Made by a program: the position numbers and the translations under genes. From positions 59,599,585 to 59,663,584 of the forward strand of contig NC_060251.1 in NCBI RefSeq assembly GCF_921293095.1: a stretch of 64,000 nucleotides of DNA, read 5' to 3'. Under the pieces are notes generated by a model that did not search any database, was not told the origin of the DNA, and saw only the letters and a program-made list of their open reading frames with translations. The stretch is from Ischnura elegans (taxonomy: Eukaryota > Arthropoda > Insecta > Odonata > Coenagrionidae). This document shows positions 33,930-44,566 of the stretch, piece by piece. Position 1 is the stretch's first letter, and every line of letters begins with the position of its first letter.

Positions 33930-35920
33930 GTAAGTCGGAAAATATTTTAATTTTATTCAGTTTATTCATTTATTTCGCATTGCAGTGAATTTCAAATATG
34001 GATAATAGAAGTTATCCTGATTATATGGTATGAAATTCGTCATTAGCTGCCTCTAATCCCATAATCGCCAGTTGTGAAAGGATATCGGTATATGTATATG
34101 AGAAATAATGTATTCATTTATGATTAGATGGGTCAGAACATGGTCCTTATATAGAGACCGTAAGTTAGAATGTCATTCACTACAGTTAGATTTCTTTAGC
34201 GTTTATAAAATAAATTTTATCGGAAAATTTGTATAATTTAAACGATGAAGGCTTTCTTTGATTATGTATACGACATCCTGTCTGCTTACAACTACTCGAA
34301 TAACTCAGTTCATTTTGTGCATATATTTGCTTAAAATTTTTTATATTAGTTTTTATTTTGCTAAATACATTGTAAAGTATGCATTCGTAAAAGAGCTATC
34401 TGAGGGAATGAGGCAAAAGGGAAAATCTTTTTTCGAAAGACGTTCACGCCACTTTGCATAAATGAGGCAGAATTGAATTCACTTTTCTGTGTTGTTATTT
34501 TATAACCAAACTAATATTTCGTAATTTTTTGTGGGTCAGATTGTGTTAATTGTGCCCGTGGAGAAGGGTAAACCATGGAAGAAGATGGATAAATTTTAAG
34601 TAGATAGCTCATAGCAGTTTCTGACATTGGTTTTCTTACTAATCCCAAAAGATGGCAGAAGTAGTTCAGATTGGTTCAGATGTCCACAGCACTGCCGCGG
34701 GGAGAATGGGTGGGAATCGAGTTCTTTTCAAACTGCCGTTTAGCGATAAGGATTTTTTCATAATTAATTGATATTCATGCTCACCCGATTACATCTCTTA
34801 TTTACCGTATAATTATTTTTTTCTTGTCTTCTTTTGATTATGTAGGGGTAACAACTCAGTAATCGCGTCTCTTCGTCAAATTTTGAACTCGCGGATCAAT
34901 CGAAATTCATTGCATTTTCGAAAAGAAGGTAATAGCATTGGTATACTGAATCATGTTCGTGATAAACTGTTTCTACCAATCTCTCACCTTTTGTAAATTT
35001 CTGTTTGATTTCTAGCTGCATGTAAATTATCATTGGGCACGCGTCTATTGAATGACATTTCCGGCTGTTCTGTGATATTTTTTGGTACTTTATACTTGAA
35101 ATCCTGCAATGATCTCGTTCAATCTCTCAATGATTAATAATTCTAGATTTTCTACCGCTTTTTCTTAGTTTTCGGAAGTTTTCTACCTCAATGAGCTCGT
35201 TACGATTGAGTTATGCTTGTAAACATGGAAATCTCAGGCGCAAGAGCGAGTTCCTCCTTTTTATCCGTAAAAATACCCTCCGAGTCCGAATGTGTTTCAT
35301 GTTCAGATTCACAATTGATTACATTTTTTCAGCTCACTCAAAGGTCATTCCGAAAGGTGGTGATTTTTTGTTATTCGATGCGTGATTTTCACGTGCTTAT
35401 GAGAGTCACGTGGTAATATTCATAAATATTTCGAAGCAAACTTCTCATTCACTATAAATGAAATTATTGTTTGGATTTACTGAGTCATATTACTAACGTC
35501 CTACGAGTAATTTCAAAGAGCTGTTTTGCCTAGTGTTATTTTCTAAGTATAATGCATAGGAAAAATTTAATTTTAAGTTCCTTGAAGCGAACAGCCAATA
35601 GAAAGTTTATACGTTAAATAATTAAAAATGTTTTTGTTTACAAGATCGGGCGATTAAGGTCACTACCCTGAAAACTCAGGTTCCAAAATTTTCACTCATT
35701 CATTCACTCCGAAGATTGAATTGAATATTTCATATTGTTTTTATGACTTTGAAGTGCCGCAATGAAAAATGATTTTATTCTTCCTATTTGCATATTTAAT
35801 TGTATTTACCTCTCCATACCTTGTCATATATCAATTATCCTACGTTTTCCTATGCTAACTGAAGGCGCTCCACGGCTTCTCTGGTGTGTAATTATGTTTC
35901 TCTTTCGCGCAGAGAAAAGG
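33930..35920. other. Gene-free stretch between CAHbeta and a LINE
   Basis: No supported exon. Short ORFs near 34258, 35191 and 35762 lack family patterns and have no splice partners. No element ends were recognised. Confidence 0.5.
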
Positions 35921-35924
35921 GAGG

Positions 35925-36935
35925 CAAAAACTTTATGGCGTATAAAAAGCTGCTCAACAATGATCGTAGTATTGTTCATAGTTTGCATAAAAACCAAGTA
36001 GCAGTGATCAAATGCGGACCCAACGATGCAGAAGCAAGAATAGGAAAAGGGGTGAGACAAGGGTGTGCACTTTCCCCCATAACTTTTAATGTTTACATCG
36101 AAAAAGCCATCAATGAAATTTAGGAGAAAGCTTTGGGTGTCAGTATCCACGCAGAAAAAATTCGTATGCTGCGATTTGCTGACGACATATCACTCATAGC
36201 CGAGACAAAGAAGGATTTAAAGACTTTGACAAATACGGAAAGGACAATGGCCAGATATCACCTGAAAATCAACAAAAAGAAGACTTAGATATTAGTATGC
36301 AGCAAAAGAGAGGAGGCTAAGACAAACATTAAGCTTGAAGAGGTGAAAGAGTTTTCTTACCTGGGAAGCCGAATTATCAACGATGGACGAAACAAGAAAG
36401 TAATAGTCAGTAGAATAGCGCAGGCGAAGAGGGCCTTCTACAAAAAGAAGAATCTTCTTGCAGCTGAGAATACAAACATAGAAGTACGGAAACAATTCAT
36501 CAGATGCTACATATGGAGTATAATTCTCTATGAAAGCGAGGCTTGGACATTGACAGCAGCTGAGAGGTCAAGAGTGGAAGCATTCGAAATGTGGTGCTAC
36601 CGAAGAATGATGAGGATAAAATGGATTGACCGTGTAAGTAACGAGGATGTGCTAAGAAGAGTGGAAGAAAAGAGAAGCCTCCTAAAAACCTTGAGCAGAA
36701 TACGGGACAACTTAATAGGCCACATTCTGAGGCATGATGGCCTGATGAAGGCAATCGTTGAAGGGCAGGTGGAAGGGAAGAAGGGCAAAGGACGGCCCCG
36801 AACGAGTTACAGAGGACAGGTCATAAAAGATGTAAAAGAGAGAAAATATGTCGCTATGCAAAGACTAGCGGATAGGAGAGAGGAATAAAGAGCTGCGTAA
36901 CACCAATCTCAATTGTTGACTAATGATGATGATGA
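35925..36935 (+). mobile_element. 5'-truncated LINE with reverse transcriptase domain
   Basis: One frame from about 35925 to 36888 reads RT block B (RIGKGVRQGCALSPITFNVY, about 36024-36090), the catalytic motif RFADDISLIAE (FADD at 36174-36185), then the post-RT region KEFSYLGSRI, WSIILYESEAWTL, EMWCYRRMMRIKWIDRVSN and IGHILRHDG, ending LADRREE. Two in-frame TAG stops interrupt it (36121-36123 and 36286-36288). The endonuclease and RT motif A are missing, as in a 5'-truncated insertion. It ends in a (gatgat)n tail instead of poly(A). Related tails lie at 5208-5318 and 53540-54180, so the family is multicopy here. The clade is not resolved. Confidence 0.9.
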
Positions 36936-37126
36936 TGTATAAAAGGATTTTATCGCGGCAATTAGGTGGGCTTACATGGCGACTTAAATATTTTAAAAAG
37001 GATTTTTTATGGAGCTATGAGGAACTGTGTTCGATAGCTATTCAAATTACTACCAATTTACTCGCTTAGTTACACTTAAAAATTGTCGAAGTACGAGGTG
37101 GTTTAGGGAGAGAAACTATTTCCCCC

Positions 37127-37463
37127 CAGTGGCGATTCCAGGGAAGGGACCAGGGGGAGGCCAAGTGGGAGTTTGGTAACCTCCCAGCAGTGGTGGGGGT
37201 CCGAACAAAAATACCATTCTATCTAATGTAAATTGGATACCCAAGGGGGAGTATATATATAAGGAGGGGTATACTCCTAGCCTCTATCAGGATATGCCAC
37301 TAGATTGTAACAAACCAAAATCGCGTAAAATTGGCGCTAAGTTTAGAGCTAATTTGCGTTTAAATTCGTTGAAGTACGTAAAGGATTTCAATTTCATCTA
37401 TTGTGTGTTTCGACCCAATTTGGGGGGGGGGGGGGGGCTAAGCCCTCCATAGATCCGCCACTG
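37127..37463. mobile_element. hAT-type MITE, 337 bp, with a long G run
   Basis: It starts cagtggcgattccagg and ends agatccgccactg, so the termini are CAGTGGCG-type inverted repeats. Flanking 8-mers are tttccccc and cctccccc (6 of 8 identical). It contains a run of about 17 G residues near 37421-37438. No coding capacity. Confidence 0.68.
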
Positions 37464-37688
37464 CCTCCCCCCTACCTGAATGTGCAAAATAATACGTATC
37501 TGCCTTAGCCTGTGGTGAACTTTAACCTCGCCTATCTAAACCAACCTTGGAGTTGAATCAGGATCGAGTGTGTCCTGTTTTAGACAGAGTCTCTATTAAG
37601 TAATCAATTAAATCATAATAAAGTAGCCACATCTTTAAGTTAATTTTATATTTTTTCATAAGTCTTCTTATTGAACCTGTGGCAAACG

Positions 37689-37984
37689 CATGGGCGGAGT
37701 TTTTGTGGGGGGAAGATTGCCCCCCTAAACTTAAATGGGAATTTGTCCGAAAAAAAGTACGAAACCAGTACCTACATTCAAGTACAATGAAAATAAAAAC
37801 ATCGAAAATTGAAATAAATTTTATCCTTAGATAGTACTTCTAATGCTGTTTAAAGAGGCTAATTTAAACAAAATTTCCAGGGTAGGGCCCCGGGGATTCC
37901 TATAGTTCATTGGGGGAGATTTCATTGGCCCTTAATTCCCGGCAGGATTGCAGTCCCCTCCCCCAATATAAAACTCCTTCCATG
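37689..37984. mobile_element. Probable hAT-type MITE, 296 bp
   Basis: The left end catgggcggagtttttgtgg and the reverse-complemented right end catggaaggagttttatatt share the pattern CATGG..GGAGTTTT followed by a G-rich block. Flanking 8-mers ggcaaacg and gggaaaag agree at 6 of 8 positions. The end type resembles the better-supported element at 54973-55173. Confidence 0.5.
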
Positions 37985-37989
37985 GGGAA

Positions 37990-40960
37990 AAGATACATGC
38001 AAACTCCACAAACCACCCTATATTCACATGTGTGTCTATCTGTCATCATGTATGTAATATGTTCGTTTCTCAATCACGCGTGACGAATTAATAAATATAA
38101 GGAGTGAAAGCCATAGGAAAGTGTCTGACTTCATCGCCATACCTGCTTCTTCCATTTATCTTGAGCCTCTCATCACACTGTTATCAAATGCACTTTGCGG
38201 AGGGCGTTTAGCAATTGATGGGGTGAGGTCGATTGTGCCGCATTCAGAGGACCATGGTCCTTGCCATGCAGAGGACGCTGACGGAGACGTGCAGAAACCA
38301 GCCATGCGCGCAGCTCATTTCGGTTTCGAGGCACGCCCGGCCCTTTAATGACCCCTGTCAGTATCCTTTCGAACAGAAATTACTCAGTAGTTTGTTGGCA
38401 CGTCATGATCTTACTTGTGTCTCGCCCGTCAGTTGTGGTCTTACGAATAGAAGCCTCAAATGAAATGCGGTAAAAATTTCCGAGTACAAAACCTTTAAAC
38501 ATTTTGTTAGCGTTATATTCGAATAATTATTTTTATGGTGTTTACGTCTTTCGTTAAACCAGACGCCGTCACCGCGCCGAACCTCATGTCCAATAGAACG
38601 GCAGCAGGGCCGAATTTTCCTTTCGGCTAACTAGCTTTCAGCCTTGGGCCTCTAGATTAAGTGGGGCCTACGCTCAAATTGTTAGCAAAATTAAAATTAC
38701 ATTATTCGAGAAACAGTGAAAACTATAACTTATTTTTTTAATGTTTAATACCAATCACAACAGGTTTCATTGAATATATTGATTCATGTCACAGTAATGA
38801 TGTCTTATCTCTCCTGTAATTTACGAACTTAAAAATGGGAGGTGGAAGGGTCTCATAAGTGGAATAGCCTATGGCCTCCTTTCATCTAAATCTGGCCTTG
38901 GCGCCTCTAAAAGATATCAAAGCAGTTCCGAGAGCAAAGAAAGAATATATTTCACTTTCGATTAAAGGAATGACCAGGCCTTGCGAAAGGAAACTTCAGA
39001 TGGATTCCATGCCTGAGACTGCTTCTGCCAGTAAGTCTTCAACGGCTCGTAGAGGGCGGGAAGAAGAAGACAAAGAAAACTGCTGTAGAACATAAGTTAT
39101 CGTCAGAAGAACAAGAGGAATTAACAGAAATACCTTTTGCATTTATTGCAATGAACTCTAGCCATATTACGAATGAGTTGAAGGGTGGATAAAGTGTTGT
39201 AAAGTAATTAATGGACTAATGAATGGTGCGCTGGAATTGATGATGTTTATGGCAAACCATTTAAATGTGATTTTAGTGACTAGCGTTAATATTGATTGCT
39301 TGAAAAACGATAATTTAGGCATACCGTGCCTAAAAATTTATTGTAAAACCTTGTACCCCCGTTTTATCAGGGGTACTTCACATCTAACAAGTAAATATTA
39401 ATCATCTTTGTTTCAGTTGATTAAAATTTTGTTTGCTTGTCGTCGATGTCAAGCAGAAAAATAAAGCACTTGTTCAATAAAAATTAACATAGAATGATTG
39501 TGTAGTGCATGGTTTATGGCAATTAATTTGTTAAGTACCCCGTTTTGTCTAACTGTTCCCTATCGCTTTAAATGGGTTTTATGGAAATCAGAATACAAGA
39601 CTCTTTGTGCTTATATCTACACATCCTCACTCTCAGATTATATTTATTTTTTCAATTACCCTCATTGTTCACTTCTTTTTACTTTTACAATTAATGCAGA
39701 TTTGGTCAAATCAATCATTGTTCATGTATCCATTAATTTAAACACATGCGATGCACTTGATTAATAACAATAGTTTTCCCACATTAATCTATCATTTTTC
39801 CCTCTGGTTCAGAATTTGCATTTTCTCACCCTTATAACCCCAATCCACTAATTATTAGTTTGATTACCCCAATGAAATTATTTGCCACATATTCGAAAAA
39901 AAATTGATTTAAAAGATCATTTATTTCTGGAGGGCAGAAGCTATAAAAGCAGTATGGATTGAATTAGTAACTTTTCTGTTTTATTTTCTTATAAAAAATT
40001 AAATAAATCTTCGTGTGTTGCAGGTTATATTTTCGAGGAATGAGGAGGCATAAAAATTTAACTCACTCATTCTAAACCTGCGTGGAACGCAGTCACTCAT
40101 CTTGGTTCTAAAAATTGCCCTATACCCCTTCTCCCCTATTCGTCCTCTCTCTCGTTACTGCCTTATAACTTTTTTATTTGTGACTGCTGGCCATCGTTGA
40201 CAGTTAGGACATACATGAATTTTCTTTTACTCTTTCTGCTCGAAAACTTTCATTTTCAAGGAATGGTTACCAAATATAATGGCTCATCCTTGACATCGGT
40301 ATAACTATTCAGGTTTCAGTCACTATTTTTATCGATAATTAAAATGCATGTACCATATCTGTATCATCGATGTTACGCTTACCAATAATCTACCCGAACG
40401 GAATACTAATCTGGGTGATTTTCATTTCGATCTTATGCTTAACGTATATTCTGCCGTGGCTCAACATTATCAGAGGGAGTATTGACGACAAGGTCATTCG
40501 CTTTAGTTGCCCAAGTGAATACGCAGTGTTTTCGGCCCGTTAAAGGTAATTGATAAATTGAAATAGATATGCGTAATTGAGTGGAAGGAGACTGTGTCTA
40601 CAATCACGAATGGCCGAACGCGAGCATAACATTGCAATCTCCCAATCAGATCTTCTATGCATTATGTACACCCACTTCATTCTCTTACTTAGTGATCAAC
40701 CAAAAACTAATCCACAAGCGTGCGATTTTCCCGCGTTCGTAGTAAAGGGGCCAGTTCCTCTAACTGAGCGACCTCGCGAGTCGAGGATTTTCGTATGGGG
40801 TGTCCGTAGGTTTCACCCGATATTTGGACCCAACACCCTTTGGTCAGTACCCCAACTATCTACCCTTTTAGACTGCCTCGCTCCCCTTTTATGTTCTTAA
40901 AGACTCTAAAAACGAAAAAATCCTAGATTCACAATTTTGGCCGCCAAAACCACTCATCAA
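37990..40960. other. Gene-poor stretch
   Basis: No exon is supported. ORFs near 38121, 38871 and 40577 were inspected and have no recognisable family pattern or splice partners. Around 38871-39180 the reading frame appears to continue after a frame change (AVEHKLSSEEQEELTEI), which might be an unidentified pseudogene. Confidence 0.4.
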
Positions 40961-40964
40961 CATC

Positions 40965-41265
40965 CAGTGGTGCAGCGAGGGGGGGTTTCGGGGGATAAAA
41001 CCCCCCCCAGAGCTCGGACAATTTTTTGAGTTTAATCTATTTTATTTAATTGGATTAATATTATTTATAGAATAGTGTAAGGATTAATAAAGTATCCCTC
41101 AGAAGGCCGTAAAACTCACAATTTTGGACCATTTATCTTAATTTTTTTCTGGCGGAGGGCCCTCGCACCTCCCGCTTACCCTGGCAGGTATGCCATACCC
41201 TCAAACCCCCAAGTATTAGTTGCGCCTGAAACCCCCCCTAGCCTTAATTCCTAGCTACGCCCCTG
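40965..41265. mobile_element. hAT MITE, 301 bp, perfect 8-bp target duplication
   Basis: The identical 8-mer tcaacatc occurs at 40957-40964 and 41266-41273, exactly outside the ends cagtggtgcagcgagg and gctacgcccctg. CAGNGG-type ends with an 8-bp duplication identify a hAT-superfamily non-autonomous element. The intact duplication suggests a fairly recent insertion. The interior holds runs of G and C with no ORF. Confidence 0.85.
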
Positions 41266-41274
41266 TCAACATCA

Positions 41275-43680
41275 TTAGCATCAACATCAACATCATATTG
41301 ACGCCGCTCCTCTCCGCTTTCCTGATCTGCTAACCATTTCATGTTCACGTATTCCTTCTCTTTCACATTATTCCTTCTCTTTTACTTTAATAGCTTTTTC
41401 TATGTAACTCACTTCGCCTTTCTTTCCTTCTATTGGTGCTTTGAAAATTGTTTTTATCAGGCCATCATGCAAAGCATTTATGCCTCAATTAAAGTTCCAT
41501 TGAATGACGAAATTTTGTTGAGATATGTGTGAAGATTTGAATTGTAAACCAATTTCTGTAGCGTGGGTAATTAAAACTCGCCGCAGTTAAGTTCTGCCAC
41601 GATGCTCACTCTGGACATTTAGCTAGGCAGACAAGTACTCTTATTAGTAAGTCATCATTTACCCATACAGTTAGGAACTGAATTTTGAAATACAGCGCTC
41701 CACATGTAGCGACTCTCATATCATCAACACAATGTTTGTGAGAAAATGTGATTGAATTATCCGAATTGCAGACATTTATTTGTATCCTCACTTTGGGGAT
41801 ATGGTTCCCTTATCTTGGAAATTTAAATCGTGAAAATAATTTAAAATATTTCATCTATGCTTTAGACAGAGAAAACCTTTTATCTTTTTTTGCCTGCATA
41901 TTTTAATTTAGAATTATTTTGTTCTTCAATGATTTCCTAATGTCACCCTGGTGAAATACACGTTGAAATTATAGAATATGAAACTGAAGTTTTTAATTAT
42001 CATAATTAGGAGAGAGAAAAAAATCATAAAATTAGAATCATTGAATCATTTAGTCATCTTAATACTGAAGTGGCGGTGACAAGGAGGGAGAATAGAGGCA
42101 AGGGGATATTGATTATAATTGTTATTAATTGTGTTAATAAGATTTTATATAATAATATAATATATAAATAATATAATGTAATATATAATAATATATATGT
42201 GTCAATAATATTATATAATAATGTGTAATAATATTAATCTCCATCGGCTCTCATCATACACTAGGTAAAATTGCTTCCGGAAGTTATGAATTTTTTGAAG
42301 GCTTGACGATTATGACGGTTTGGTTAATGTAGCAATATAGTTACAATGCGCCGAGGCGAAGTTGCAACGACCTTATTTGCCTTGAGGATGGAATAGAGAG
42401 AATATAAAAAAATGTGGTAATGGATGTTTTTGCGCAAAAGGATGCGCAGTTAGTGGCCGCGCGTTCGCTTTACTATTTCCGATCTATCTGATAAGTATGC
42501 GAAAAAATGAAATGTTAGTTTTTATTTTATTAGTAGATTTACTAACTGTTATCGATACTAATCTCATTGTACTTTTTATTCGTTATAAAAGTAACTCTAT
42601 TAACTCTTATGAATGCTAATTTCATTGTACTTTATATCCGCAGGGAACGTCTCAGCTATACAATTAAAGTATATGGGTGTTCAGATTCCAGTTACTTCAT
42701 CCAAATTAGATACGGAAGTCTTGAATAGGTATAGGTCGTTGGAAACTTGAGCAATAATTTTTAGAACTGTTTGGTATCGTTTTCGGATCGGAATGATACG
42801 GTTTAAGGTCTTCTTAACGACGGGGGACGTGGTGTTTGTCACTCAAATAGCGTTGCGGTAGCAATTATTCGAATGCGTAGCCGTAAAGTCGGAGTAAACT
42901 GTTTTATGGCCGTCTGCATAACTTTTACCGCAATATTATTCCTCATCCTCCCGCTCTATCTAGATTTTAGGGCTTCACTTTCCCCCATATGTCATTTCCG
43001 ATGTCCTCAGCATGCCCTTGGCTCATCGATTGATGTATATTTTATCTTTGTCCAATGGTTAAGGTTTAAAGTCGAGAATGATTTCAGTATTGGCTTGGCC
43101 GTTGAGACGAGGGACATAATTTAATGAGAAAGGAAATCTTCCCCTGAAGGTCGTTCATTCGCCCTGATTTCATTACCAGGGTCGAACCCTTAATTCTTTT
43201 CAATAAGGATATGCATTGCATTTACTGATTGTGAGTTGAGTTTTTCGTAACCTTATAAGAAAAAGTACATTTCTTGAATTTTTTCATAATATTTATGGGT
43301 GATGCTGCTTCTTAACTTTCTGTGCCTATTTAATGGCTAATGAATCCCATTAATCGCACAGTGATAAATTTACGACCGCAAATATTTATTCGAGATTGAA
43401 TATTATGATAAATGTTGTGTTTATTTATGAGAAATAATTTAAATTTTATTTCCCTATTCGTTCGACAGGAGTGACTTACTTCCAATGGTTTGATCAAGTC
43501 TAAGGTGGGTTGATTACTCGGCTCGCAATGGTAATATTACGAATTCGAAAATTCGATGAAGATCGATTGTTATCGTTAATATATTTTATTACTCAGCTTA
43601 TTTTGTCTTCATTTTCTACTTAGTTTAACAATATTATTTGTCGTGGTGAAAGCAATATAAAGGCAAATGCATCAAAGCGC
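41275..43680. other. Gene-free stretch
   Basis: No exon is supported; open frames near 41341 and 42873 are short and without pattern. Apart from the AT-rich tract listed separately, no repeat ends were recognised. Confidence 0.5.
42120..42240. repeat. AT-rich degenerate microsatellite
   Basis: About 120 bp is made almost only of ata/taa/tat units (ttatataataatataatata and similar), a simple-sequence tract likely to vary in length. Confidence 0.8.
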
Positions 43681-43689
43681 CACTCATAA

Positions 43690-44325
43690 TAACGCGTTCC
43701 AACATCGCGGCATTTAAAATCAATCACCAATAGCGCCCGCTTTTGTGCACCGCTTGCCTGTCTCTCACACAAAGGAGTATCAACAAGTTATTCAAACGCC
43801 CTATAGATAACGCTGCTGTTTCCCAGCTGAACCCTCGATGCTTTTGAGTTCCGTATACGAGTTCACTCCCTTCCCTCCCCCCTTCCGTGTCGTCCGAATC
43901 GCTAGGTGTTGCGCATGCGCCGACTCCGGCTACAGAGTGCCCGAAGCGCTTGAGGTAAGATCACGCGCCGGAGGAAGGTATGATGGAGTCTGTGGTATTT
44001 ACACTCCGCTTTAAGGACTCGAGGTAGTGGTACCTCTCAAGACTGCTGCGGGGTCGACCATCAGGATCCGTGGGCCGTCGCAAATACTTCTTAAACCTCT
44101 GGAAAACAACTTACCGAGTCAATAACACAAAGTTATACAGATGTGCTGCGATAAATGACCGTGTTAGAACACTTTTTCGGAGCTGTCGCTGTACGTTCGG
44201 GGCCGACCTTGCCGGTTGTTGGATTTTCGATAGCCTGTGGAGTGTTTTAGGTCCCGCGTAGGCGTCAGGGGCTTGCCTTTCTGCTGCTTTGGGATCGGTG
44301 GCGGTGCGGCTAAAATACATTTGAG
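43690..44325 (+). promoter_or_regulatory. CpG-rich promoter and 5' UTR region of the glypican candidate
   Basis: Composition changes near 43.7 kb from AT-rich to GC/CpG-rich (for example gcgcatgcgccgactccggc at about 43912). This continues into the putative first coding exon. ORFs on both strands here reflect high GC. An in-frame TAA lies four codons before the ATG at 44326. The transcription start is not determined. Confidence 0.4.
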
Positions 44326-44566
44326 ATGGATTCGACCGTCGCTTGTGGTGAGGTCCCTTCCCGGGCCGCCATCGGCCGCACCGTGGGATGCCGTCGACAC
44401 TGGCTGTTGTGGATTGTGGTTCTCGTCGCGTTGGATACTTGGAGAGCGGTTGGAGCTGCTTCGATCACCGGTGGTGGTGTCACGACCTCGGGCTGCGACG
44501 GGATGAGGTACATCTACCAGGAAATCGGCATCGCGCCCCCAGAAGATGGGAACGATCCAGTTACAG
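44326..44566 (+). CDS. Probable first coding exon of a glypican (dally type), partial gene
   Basis: The ATG at 44326 is the first after an in-frame TAA. The exon encodes 80 codons plus one base and ends at a strong donor cag|gtgtgt, leaving a phase 1 junction. Residues 25-45 form a hydrophobic signal-peptide core (WLLWIVVLVALDTW...AVGAA). The mature start reads GCDGMRYIYQEIGIAPPED and then GNDPVTG. Glypicans begin their mature domain with C-x3-R-x3-[FY]... and exon 1 of GPC3/5/dally-type genes ends near such a P-x-x-G before an L-x-[IV]-C segment (family knowledge). They are GPI-anchored heparan sulfate proteoglycans that shape Wnt, BMP and Hedgehog signalling. No exon 2 was found up to 64000, so intron 1 would exceed 19 kb. 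The alternative is another secreted or membrane protein with a Cys-containing start. Confidence 0.5.

Noticed and set aside
38871-39180. Possible processed pseudogene (SKSSTARRG then, in another frame, AVEHKLSSEEQEELTEI)
   Set aside because: No parent protein could be recognised, so it is mentioned only as part of a gene-poor stretch.
40577-40900. 107-codon open frame
   Set aside because: It has no credible start, no splice partner and no family pattern.
40325-42560. TATCGATA words near 40331 and 42550 as DREF target sites
   Set aside because: They are isolated 8-mers in gene-free DNA and are expected by chance at about this frequency.
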